Origin: CAIMZW01 sp037133095
GTDB lineage: Bacteria; Actinomycetota; Actinomycetes; Nanopelagicales; Nanopelagicaceae
Assembly (NCBI GenBank): GCA_037133095.1
Contig: JBAXOT010000033.1
Coordinates: 1 to 19,876 of the forward strand
Direction: 5' to 3'
DNA: 19,876 bases
Part shown: in pieces, positions 13,226 to 19,876 of the stretch
How positions within the stretch are numbered: position 1 is the stretch's first letter
Layout of the letters: the number at the start of each line of letters is the position of its first letter
Position numbers and translations under genes: made by a program
The notes under the pieces: generated by a model
Databases searched by the model: none
Seen by the model: the letters and a program-made list of their open reading frames with translations, nothing else
What the model was told of the DNA's origin: nothing

Positions 13226-14365
13226 CTACGCAAGGATTTCGCGCACGATTCGGTCTGCGAGCAACCGCCCTGAAAGTGTGAGACGAATAAATCCTTGGCT
13301 CCAACCTTGCTCGTCGAGATGACCCTGTTCCATGAATGTCCTAATTCTTTGGACTTGTTCTTCGGTCAACGAAGCCTGCGCGATCCCCGCAGGCAGTCGA
13401 ATCGCCAGCATTACACGCTCGCTCTCGCGTTCCTGCGAAGTCAAGATCTCACTGGATTGCGCAGGGTCTATTCCCTGCGAAAGTCGGTCGGCATAGGCCG
13501 AGGGATGCTTCACATTCCACCATCTTTTTCCATTGATATGGGAATGTGCGCCAGGACCCAACCCCCACCAATTCTTGCCTTCCCAATACGCGACATTGTG
13601 GCGACAATGCGAACCAGGTTTTGCCCAATTGCTGACTTCATACCAGTGCAAACCCGCCGCCGAAAATTTCTGGTCCGCCAATAAATATTTATCTGCTGTT
13701 TCATCTTCATCTGGCATGACCACATCGCCACGGCGAACTTGGGCCGCAAATTTTGTTCCCTCTTCGACGATCAGTGCATAAGCGGAGACGTGAGAAATGG
13801 GCAGACTCAGGGCTTGATTGATCGTCTCTTCCCATTCTGCAATTGTTTCGCCGGGGGCGCCGTAAATTAGGTCAACACTGACCTCGTCAAAGCCGGCCGT
13901 TCTAGCCCAATTTGTGGCTTTAACAACATTCTCTGGGTTATGTGTCCTATCCAGAGTCGCCAATACATGGGGAATGGCAGATTGCATGCCAAAGGAAATC
14001 CGATTGATTCCAATGGTTCGGAGTTCTTCCAATTTTTGTAAGGAGACTGTGTCTGGATTTGCTTCGATGGTGATTTCGCAATCATCTGTGAAACCAAAAC
14101 GATCTCGAAGTCGATGTAACACCTTCGAAAGATCAGATGGCTCCATCAAGGTAGGAGTTCCACCGCCAAAAAAGATTGTGGGAATTGGACCAGAGTCGGG
14201 GACGAGGTCGCTCTCTTTAAGAAGCAAATCAATATAACTGTGGGATACCGCGGCGAAGTCGCCACCAATGCGAAGTTCGGAAGGCGTATAGGTATTGAAG
14301 TCGCAGTAGCCACAACGCTTTACGCAGTATGGGATATGGACATAGAAAGAGAGGGTCTTGTTCAA
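13226..14365 (-). CDS. hemW: Radical-SAM heme chaperone HemW
   Basis: HemW, formerly annotated as a coproporphyrinogen oxidase-like HemN, is a radical-SAM protein that binds heme and inserts it into respiratory proteins. The product has FYVHIPYCVKRCGYCDF with the cluster cysteines at 14, 18 and 21, then FFGGGTPTLM, EANPDTV, RISFGMQS and LIYGAPGET. It also has the HNVAYW motif linked to heme binding, and a C-terminal HemN_C-type winged region. The start is uncertain. TTG at 14365 is preferred because GGAG lies six bases before it and it yields MNKTLSFYVHIPYC; this gives 379 residues. A TTG at 14410 would add 15 residues without a visible binding site. The family lacks the extra residues needed for true HemN activity. 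Confidence 0.93.
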   Translation of the reverse strand: MNKTLSFYVHIPYCVKRCGYCDFNTYTPSELRIGGDFAAVSHSYIDLLLKESDLVPDSGPIPTIFFGGGTPTLMEPSDLSKVLHRLRDRFGFTDDCEITIEANPDTVSLQKLEELRTIGINRISFGMQSAIPHVLATLDRTHNPENVVKATNWARTAGFDEVSVDLIYGAPGETIAEWEETINQALSLPISHVSAYALIVEEGTKFAAQVRRGDVVMPDEDETADKYLLADQKFSAAGLHWYEVSNWAKPGSHCRHNVAYWEGKNWWGLGPGAHSHINGKRWWNVKHPSAYADRLSQGIDPAQSSEILTSQERESERVMLAIRLPAGIAQASLTEEQVQRIRTFMEQGHLDEQGWSQGFIRLTLSGRLLADRIVREILA

Positions 14366-14421
14366 ACTGATCTCCAATCTTTCTCGAGAAACAATAACTA
14401 TTTTTTCCAAATGATTTATCG

Positions 14422-14541
14422 CTACCCGGTTGGTAATTCGCCTTTAAATTCCAAGATATCTGGATTGGCAACCAACTCGCTATAAAAAGTTTCGGCAGTT
14501 CGCGGAATGAAAGGCTGATCGGCAATTCTGGAGAACTTCAT
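14422..14541 (-). CDS. Small hypothetical protein of 39 residues between lepA and hemW
   Basis: A short reading frame begins with ATG at 14541 and ends with TAG at 14422, 29 bases after the lepA stop and before hemW. A strong GGAAGG ribosome binding site lies seven bases before the ATG, which is the best argument that it is translated. The product starts MKFSRIADQPFIPRTAETF and ends with FKGELPTG. It is soluble, mixed in charge, with four prolines and no cysteine, no membrane segment and no recognisable motif. I do not recognise a family. It fills what would otherwise be an unexplained gap in a tightly packed run, so it may be a real conserved micro-gene. It could also be the remnant of a larger gene or a leader affecting hemW translation. 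Confidence 0.6.
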   Translation of the reverse strand: MKFSRIADQPFIPRTAETFYSELVANPDILEFKGELPTG

Positions 14542-14570
14542 ATCAGTGCCTTCCAGCCTATGTAGAAGAG

Positions 14571-16451
14571 TTAATTTCCAGCTTTACGTGCGGCTTTAAT
14601 CTTTTCGATGTCCGCGTCCGTTGCAAGAGCCGCTACGAAAGCTTCCTGAGGAACTTCAACGCGACCAACCATCTTCATGCGCTTCTTGCCCTCTTTTTGC
14701 TTATCCAGCAACTTACGCTTCCGTGAGATATCGCCACCGTAGCATTTTGCCAATACATCTTTGCGAATGGCTCGGATACTTTCACGAGCGATAATGCGAG
14801 AACCAATGGCCGCTTGAATCGGAACTTCAAATTGTTGTCTTGGAATGAGCTCACGCAATTTTCCAGTCATCATCACACCGTATGCATAAGCCTTATCGCG
14901 GTGCACGATTGCACTGAATGCATCTACTGCTTCACCCTGTAACAAAATATCAACTTTTACTAGATTGCCTTCTTCGTCGCCCTTTTCCTCGTAATCAAGC
15001 GATGCATAACCCTTAGTACGAGATTTCAATTGATCAAAGAAGTCGAAAACAATTTCGGCAAGTGGCAAGGTATAACGAATTTCAACACGATCTTCAGAGA
15101 TGTAATCCATGCCGAGTAATAAGCCACGACGTTCTTGGCAGAGTTCCATGATCACGCCAATGTATTCAGATGGCGCCAAGATAGTTGACTTAACGATTGG
15201 TTCGAAAACGGCCGCAACTTTTCCATCAGGAAACTCTGATGGGTTTGTAACGCGAACTTCTTTGCCGTCTTCCATTTTTACGTTATAAACCACGTTTGGC
15301 GCAGTTGAAATAAGATTTAACTTTGATTCGCGTTCTAAACGTTCACGCACAATTTCCATGTGAAGTAAACCAAGAAAGCCACAGCGGAATCCAAAACCAA
15401 GAGCCGCAGAACTCTCTGGTTCGTAAACTAGAGCAGCATCATTGAGCTGTAATTTATCTAGCGCTTCGCGAAGTACTGGGAAATCTGCGCCATCTAATGG
15501 GAAGAGACCGGAGAAAACCATTGGCTTTGGATCTTTATATCCGGCCAATGCAGTCTTTGTTGGATTGTTATATGTCGTAACCGTGTCGCCCACACGTGAT
15601 TGGCGAACATCTTTTACGCCAGTAATTAAATAACCTACCTCGCCAACGCCTAAACCCTTACTTGGCAGCGGTTCCGGCGAGATGACGCCAACCTCAAGCA
15701 TCTCGTGGCGCACGCCGGTTGAGAACATTTGGATTTGGTCTCGTGGTGAAAGATGGCCATCGACCACACGAACATAGGTAACTACGCCTCGATAGCTGTC
15801 GTAAACCGAGTCAAAGATAAGAGCGCGCGCAGCTGCATTTGCATCACCTTTAGGAGCTGGAATCTGGGCAATGATCTGATCGAGAAGTTCTGCAACGCCA
15901 TCGCCAGTTTTTCCAGATACACGTAAACAATCTTCTGGTTGGCAGCCAATTAAATTAGCCAGCTCTTTGGCAAATTTTTCAGGCTGGGCGTTAGGCAAAT
16001 CAATTTTATTTAAAACTGGAATGATGGTTAAGTTATTTTCCATCGCTAAATAAAGATTAGCTAGGGTTTGCGCTTCAATTCCTTGTGCACAGTCAACAAG
16101 TAGGACCGCGCCTTCGCATGCTGCCAGTGATCGTGAAACTTCATAGGTAAAGTCAACGTGACCAGGTGTGTCGATCATGTTCAAGATGTATTCCTGGCCA
16201 TCGATACCGCTGCGCCATGGCAGGCGAACCGCTTGCGATTTAATGGTGATTCCGCGTTCCCGTTCAATATCCATACGATCGAGATACTGGGCGCGCATAT
16301 TGCGTTGGTCTACGACTTCAGTAATTCCCAACATTCGATCGGCAAGTGTGGATTTACCGTGATCGATATGGGCGATGATGCAAAAATTACGAATCTGATT
16401 GACATCAGTGGAACCAGGTTGTGGCGCTTTTGAAAGTTCTATGGCAGGCAT
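14571..16451 (-). CDS. lepA: Elongation factor 4 (LepA)
   Basis: EF4 is a translational GTPase that acts on ribosomes in stalled or unusual states and influences initiation and 30S assembly. The 626-residue product has an N-terminal extension of about 20 residues and a G domain with AHIDHGKST (27-35), DTPGHVDF and NKIDLP. Domains II and III follow, then the LepA-specific end with GYASLDYEEKGD, KVDILLQGEAVDAFSAIVHRD and KCYGGDISRKRKLLDKQKEGKKRMK. All motifs are intact. The ATG at 16451 has TAGGT at a suitable distance. It lies 43 bases after rpsT on the same strand, and the two may share a transcript. Confidence 0.97.
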   Translation of the reverse strand: MPAIELSKAPQPGSTDVNQIRNFCIIAHIDHGKSTLADRMLGITEVVDQRNMRAQYLDRMDIERERGITIKSQAVRLPWRSGIDGQEYILNMIDTPGHVDFTYEVSRSLAACEGAVLLVDCAQGIEAQTLANLYLAMENNLTIIPVLNKIDLPNAQPEKFAKELANLIGCQPEDCLRVSGKTGDGVAELLDQIIAQIPAPKGDANAAARALIFDSVYDSYRGVVTYVRVVDGHLSPRDQIQMFSTGVRHEMLEVGVISPEPLPSKGLGVGEVGYLITGVKDVRQSRVGDTVTTYNNPTKTALAGYKDPKPMVFSGLFPLDGADFPVLREALDKLQLNDAALVYEPESSAALGFGFRCGFLGLLHMEIVRERLERESKLNLISTAPNVVYNVKMEDGKEVRVTNPSEFPDGKVAAVFEPIVKSTILAPSEYIGVIMELCQERRGLLLGMDYISEDRVEIRYTLPLAEIVFDFFDQLKSRTKGYASLDYEEKGDEEGNLVKVDILLQGEAVDAFSAIVHRDKAYAYGVMMTGKLRELIPRQQFEVPIQAAIGSRIIARESIRAIRKDVLAKCYGGDISRKRKLLDKQKEGKKRMKMVGRVEVPQEAFVAALATDADIEKIKAARKAGN

Positions 16452-16494
16452 TTAAGACCTACCCCAAAATGCGATCTGCCGGAAGTTACAAGAA

Positions 16495-16764
16495 TTAACG
16501 AGCGCTGGTTTTGTTGGCTTGCTTTGCCATGGCTGACTTGCGGTTGGCAGCAGCATTTGCATGGATAACGCCCTTAGTAACAGCAACGTCGAGTTGCTTG
16601 GAAGCCAGACGAAGTTCTTCAGCAATGACCTTTTGATCGCCAGCGGCGACGGCATCACGGAAACGGCGAATCGCAGTCTTGATCGAGGAACGGGCAGACT
16701 TGTTACGAAGCTGAGCCTTCTCGTTGGTCTTAATACGCTTGATCTGAGACTTGATATTTGCCAC
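16495..16764 (-). CDS. rpsT: 30S ribosomal protein S20
   Basis: S20 is a small helical primary-binding protein of the 30S subunit. The 89-residue basic product begins MANIKSQIKRIKTNEKAQLRNKS and ends KGVIHANAAANRKSAMAKQANKTSAR, the full length of the family. The start codon is GTG at 16764, with GGAAGAAAG upstream at slightly long spacing. Weak GTG starts are known for rpsT in other bacteria, where S20 limits its own translation. The 150 bases upstream contain a predicted promoter and two hairpins, compatible with such control, although autoregulation here is only inferred. It is followed by lepA. Confidence 0.97.
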   Translation of the reverse strand: MANIKSQIKRIKTNEKAQLRNKSARSSIKTAIRRFRDAVAAGDQKVIAEELRLASKQLDVAVTKGVIHANAAANRKSAMAKQANKTSAR

Positions 16765-16795
16765 GTAAAACTACTTTCTTCCGGTTTCGCACTCT

Positions 16796-16872
16796 ATCCC
16801 CAGGTGGGATTAAAGGTTCTTCATATCTTTACTTCCTTGCGCCCGTAGCGAACCACTGGGCTAGCGGGCAAG
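16796..16872 (-). promoter_or_regulatory. Structured leader region upstream of rpsT
   Basis: Two inverted repeats lie between holA and rpsT. The larger (16836-16872) pairs CTTG, CCCG and TAGC with GCTA, CGGG and CAAG, giving 12 pairs interrupted by a two-base and a one-base bulge around a ten-base loop. The smaller (16796-16810) pairs ATCCC with GGGAT around CAGGT. No T run follows the larger hairpin on the minus strand, so it is not a classic terminator of holA. It could be part of a translational control element of rpsT. Confidence 0.4.
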
Positions 16873-16900
16873 GTTATCAGGCTTAGCCCCTCGCGCTCAA
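16873..16900 (-). promoter_or_regulatory. Predicted rpsT promoter
   Basis: On the minus strand TTGAGC (16900-16895) and GATAAC (16878-16873) are spaced by 16 bases just after the holA stop. Each hexamer matches the sigma70-type consensus at four of six positions. Transcription would begin within the left arm of the larger leader hairpin. Prediction by eye only. Confidence 0.35.
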
Positions 16901-16914
16901 ACTGACGGATTCAA

Positions 16915-17859
16915 TCAAGAGGTTAGGGAGATCGCCAACCGCTCCAAGGCGAAGACCGGGTCCGAAACCGCCCCTTTGATGTCGGCATCGGCCTGTGCCA
17001 CGCTGATGACTGCCGCCGCGAGGGTGGTCGGGTTCCAGGAAGCTAATTGGCGCCGGGCTTTCTCAATCTGCCAAGGCGGCAGACCCAGGCTTGAGGCTAA
17101 ATCAAAGGATTTGACCCCTCTGCTGCTGCCGGAGACCTTAGCCAGGGTACGTAGCGAACTCGCCAGAGCGCTGATGATGAGAACCGGGTCAACCCCAGTT
17201 GCTAGAGCGTTTCGTAAGGTCACCAAAGCCTGGTCCCGATTTCGATCCATTATCGCGTCGGACACGTCAAAACCCGTGGTCTCAATCCGACCTTGGTAGT
17301 ACCTGGCCACATCGTTTTCTTCAATCTGCCGACCGGCCAAAACATCTGAGGCGAGTTGAGAACAAGCACCGCCTAATTCCCGCATATCGCTGCCGAGTGC
17401 ATCGACCAAGGCTTGGGCGGCAGCTACCGAAATCTTTCGACCCAACCGGTTGAACTCCCCGCGGACGAAGTCAACTTTGTCGCCCTCTTTCTTAATGGCA
17501 TCACAAGCAATTAAGCGAGGTGATTCTTTCTTCACCTTATCCACAAGTGCCTTACCCTTCACTCCCCCTTTGTGCCAGAGGACCAGAGTGACTTGTTCAT
17601 CGGGATTGGCAAGATAACTGGTGATCTCCTCCTGAAGAGATGAATCCAAATCTTGAATATTGCGTATGACCACGATTCGGTTCTCGCCAAAGAGTGAAGG
17701 CGCTAATGCATCAGTAATTGCGCCGAGTTCTATTTCAGCGGCATCAAGGTAACTCGATTGTGCCGAAGTATCCGTAGAAACCACATCTGAGATCGCTCGA
17801 TCCGCAAGTAGCTCCTCCGAGCCCTGCAAGAGAACTAACCCCATGAAATTTGCCACCAT
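16915..17859 (-). CDS. holA: DNA polymerase III delta subunit HolA
   Basis: HolA is the wrench of the clamp loader: it binds and opens the beta sliding clamp during replication. The 314-residue product shows the usual poorly conserved pattern, with an N-terminal AAA+-like domain (MGLVLLQGSEELLADRAI, NRIVVIRNIQDLD, VTLVLWHKGGVKGK), then GSDMRELGGACSQLASDV and the collar domain with DVSDAIMDRNRDQALVTL, PPWQIEKARRQLASW and DPVFALERLAISL. No catalytic P-loop is expected for delta. The ATG at 17859 overlaps comEC by 25 bases. An alternative ATG at 17844 has GGTGG eight bases upstream and gives MGLVLLQGSEE, so the protein may be five residues shorter. Its place after comEC is standard in bacteria. 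Confidence 0.94.
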   Translation of the reverse strand: MVANFMGLVLLQGSEELLADRAISDVVSTDTSAQSSYLDAAEIELGAITDALAPSLFGENRIVVIRNIQDLDSSLQEEITSYLANPDEQVTLVLWHKGGVKGKALVDKVKKESPRLIACDAIKKEGDKVDFVRGEFNRLGRKISVAAAQALVDALGSDMRELGGACSQLASDVLAGRQIEENDVARYYQGRIETTGFDVSDAIMDRNRDQALVTLRNALATGVDPVLIISALASSLRTLAKVSGSSRGVKSFDLASSLGLPPWQIEKARRQLASWNPTTLAAAVISVAQADADIKGAVSDPVFALERLAISLTS

Positions 17860-19876
17860 TCCCGTTTCCGAGTTCTGATTCTAAGGGCGGGGTCAATCGC
17901 GACCGCCCCATCCACATCCGTTCGAAGAACCACAATACCTCGCGAACGAAGGGTGCTGATGGTCTGCGGCGAAGGATGACCATACGAATTGCCCTTCCCG
18001 ACGCTAATCACCGCCAAACGAGGCGACAACGCATCCATCAAAGGCAGGTATTGATAGGCAGATCCGTGGTGGCTGACTTTCAAAAGATCTACTTTGCTAA
18101 CTAATCCACTTTCAAGAACCGCCTGTTGCGCCTCGGGTTCGATATCGCCGCCGGCAAAGATGCGGAAATTATTGATAGTGATAGTTAAAGCGATACTTGC
18201 GTTGTTTATTGTTGAGCCATCGCCTGGCAGAGCCGCGAATTTCGTCACGCTCTCCAACGGCCAGAGAACAAGTATGTGAATGTGTTCGCCAGGCGCATCA
18301 AAATCCACTGACTGACCTTGATGGACGACGGTCAAAGGCAAGCCATTGAGAAGGTGCAACGTCAGTTGATATTCAACTAACGGCTGATTCAGATTGGAGA
18401 CCCACACATGGCCAACCTTTCGGCCATGCAAGACACCCGCAAGACCCATCACATGGTCGGCATGAAAATGCGTGAGGACCAATAAGGCAATCTTTGTAAT
18501 TCCCAATTGCGCCAAACATCGATCCATCAATGTCGGATCGGGACCAGTATCGAGAACTATCCCCTGACCCGCCCCCAGATTTATAACCGCGCCATCGCCT
18601 TGCCCCACATCACAGTTAACAAATACCCAATCTCTGCCTGGCCACGTGAAAGCGTGAATCGAATAAGAAATCAGAGCGATCACCAACCCGAGAACAAAGA
18701 AGGCTTTTCGTTTTCGAAAGAAAATCCAGAGACCAATCAGAAATATCCCCGCGCCCATAAAACTCTTAGGGACGACCAGAACCGGAACTTTGGAAAGAAA
18801 TCGCGCGACGAGGACAACCCATTCCGATATTGGATTAATCAACTTCACGAGCAGGAAGGCAACGCCAGGTATCGGCCATGCAATCAGGGCAGATACAAAA
18901 CCCACCACGGTGATCGGACCAACCACCGTCCCAACGAGCAGGTTTGCTGGGATCGACATCAGAGAGAGTTGCCCCGTCATTCCAATGATGATCGGCGTAC
19001 AAAAGATTGTTGCTGATAACGGAATAGAAAGCAGAGAAACCCATCGCCGTGATTCCAACTTTTCTTCAATCACCGGTGCCAGAATCAATATTCCTGCTGT
19101 TGCGCTGACAGACAAGGCAAAACCCGGATCCACTGATTGGAAGGGATCGAAGAGCAGTAAGACGGCAATGGCTAACCCCAAAGCAGGCAGTGGTGAGGAT
19201 CTTTCGCCTCGGCTTCGTGCAATTAAAAGAACCGCAGTCATGACGCTAGCTCGCAAGACCGAAGGCGAAGGTCGAACCAAAACAATAAATCCTGCGAGAA
19301 AAATCCCGGTCACAATTATTCGCTTGCGATACGAGCGCACTAACCATTGCATGACCCAGAGGAGAAATCCCGCAACGATCGCAAAATTTTCACCGCTCAC
19401 TGCAGTCAAATGAGTGAGACCAACCCGCTTCATTTGGGAGACGAAACCTTGATTCTCTAATGACGTATCCCCAATGACCAACCCAGGTATCAGCGCACCT
19501 GAGTCACCGGTCAGACGCTTATTGACTTCGCGAAAATGCCTTCGAATAGAACCAGCCAACTGTTGATACCAGGGAGCAGCACGTATGAGTTGAATCTGTC
19601 CATTACTTTGCAGGTTTGCCGCAAATTTCCTATCTTTCGAGAGCGAAAGCGCACCGCTCAGTGCGATGACCTCACCAGGCAATAAAGGTGTTTTAGATCG
19701 AGTAAAGACTCGCATCGGAATTCGCGTTGAATATCGCAAGCCATCAGAATCTATCGAGATCGTACGAATCAGAAAACTCTTAGTTGGTGCCAAAATATGC
19801 GAACCAATTACACGGGATTGACCAAGAACCGGATCGGTGCGAACACTTGCCACGACATCGACCTTGAGATGGTTTC
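17835..19876 (-). CDS. comEC: ComEC/Rec2 family DNA uptake channel, N-terminus outside window
   Basis: ComEC forms the inner-membrane channel for single-stranded DNA in natural transformation. The frame is open to the right edge (the upstream codons still read through), so the true start and first membrane helices are missing; a GTG at 19853 is merely internal or fortuitous. In order, the visible part has an OB-like segment, the Competence domain with GLTHLTAVSGENFAI, RPSPSVLRASVM and many hydrophobic helices, and a C-terminal metallo-beta-lactamase domain. That domain has NCDVGQGDGAVI, the metal motif THFHADHVMGL, a later SHHGSAY and GKGNSYGHPS. The C-terminal domain is probably a nuclease for the non-transported strand, by analogy. 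No frameshift or key-residue loss is seen, so the transport gene looks functional. comEA, often just upstream, is outside the window. Confidence 0.94.
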   Translation of the reverse strand, partial: NHLKVDVVASVRTDPVLGQSRVIGSHILAPTKSFLIRTISIDSDGLRYSTRIPMRVFTRSKTPLLPGEVIALSGALSLSKDRKFAANLQSNGQIQLIRAAPWYQQLAGSIRRHFREVNKRLTGDSGALIPGLVIGDTSLENQGFVSQMKRVGLTHLTAVSGENFAIVAGFLLWVMQWLVRSYRKRIIVTGIFLAGFIVLVRPSPSVLRASVMTAVLLIARSRGERSSPLPALGLAIAVLLLFDPFQSVDPGFALSVSATAGILILAPVIEEKLESRRWVSLLSIPLSATIFCTPIIIGMTGQLSLMSIPANLLVGTVVGPITVVGFVSALIAWPIPGVAFLLVKLINPISEWVVLVARFLSKVPVLVVPKSFMGAGIFLIGLWIFFRKRKAFFVLGLVIALISYSIHAFTWPGRDWVFVNCDVGQGDGAVINLGAGQGIVLDTGPDPTLMDRCLAQLGITKIALLVLTHFHADHVMGLAGVLHGRKVGHVWVSNLNQPLVEYQLTLHLLNGLPLTVVHQGQSVDFDAPGEHIHILVLWPLESVTKFAALPGDGSTINNASIALTITINNFRIFAGGDIEPEAQQAVLESGLVSKVDLLKVSHHGSAYQYLPLMDALSPRLAVISVGKGNSYGHPSPQTISTLRSRGIVVLRTDVDGAVAIDPALRIRTRKREWWQISWG

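Noticed and set aside
14229..14525. 98-codon minus-strand frame overlapping the lepA-hemW gap
   Set aside because: It overlaps the 5' part of hemW in another frame and is Trp/Leu/Arg-rich without motif; the 39-codon frame at 14422-14541 has the better start signal.
16791..16812. Possible CIRCE half-site (GCACTC) before rpsT
   Set aside because: Only part of one arm is present and no GAGTGCTAA partner follows at nine bases.
18507..19413. Long plus-strand open frames of 169 and 207 codons
   Set aside because: They are antisense to comEC, whose frame carries clear competence and metallo-beta-lactamase motifs; their products are Thr/Arg/Pro-rich low-information sequence.
1..19876. CRISPR arrays, insertion sequences, prophage or toxin-antitoxin genes
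   Set aside because: No regularly spaced repeats, transposase, integrase, phage or toxin motifs were found on either strand.

Overview
The window is a gene-dense piece of core bacterial chromosome. It is almost certainly from an actinobacterium (Actinomycetota) of only moderate GC, roughly half by eye. The evidence is an NdgR/LtbR-type IclR regulator divergent from leuCD, an HU protein with a basic Ala/Lys/Pro tail beside leuD, and the actinobacterial gene string hemW - hrcA - dnaJ - rsmE - HIT - phoH - ybeY - HlyC/CorC - Cdd-like. The compact spacing and modest GC would suit a streamlined lineage such as freshwater 'Ca. Nanopelagicales' (acI). That placement is inference, because no rRNA or other phylogenetic marker was compared.

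Layout, left to right; everything is on the minus strand except the regulator at 2576-3292. (1) 1-3292: hup (cut by the left edge), leuD and leuC for leucine biosynthesis, and the divergent regulator, with a palindrome in the shared promoter region. (2) 3304-4214: a class I methyltransferase-like gene of unknown role, then tRNA-Glu(CTC) and tRNA-Gln(CTG). (3) 4263-6507: gltX and a fumarylacetoacetate-hydrolase-family gene. (4) 6523-14541: a tight, often overlapping run of Cdd-like protein, HlyC/CorC-type membrane protein, ybeY, phoH, HIT, rsmE, dnaJ, hrcA, a DoxX-like membrane protein, hemW and an unannotated 39-codon reading frame. (5) 14571-19876: lepA, rpsT, holA and comEC (cut by the right edge).

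Most genes concern translation and RNA or protein quality control: charging of Glu/Gln tRNAs, 16S processing and methylation, EF4, S20, DnaJ/HrcA. DNA metabolism (DnaX-complex delta subunit, DNA uptake channel) and leucine synthesis make up the rest. The run from lepA to gltX has no gap above about 50 bases, so extensive co-transcription is likely.

I found no mobile element, CRISPR array, prophage or clearly new biological system. The points most worth following are the small gene between lepA and hemW, the operator-like palindrome between leuC and ltbR, the methyltransferase gene starting 8 bases after a tRNA CCA end, the cysteine-free cytidine-deaminase-like protein, the structured leader of rpsT, and a GluRS-like peptide at the start of the gene next to gltX.
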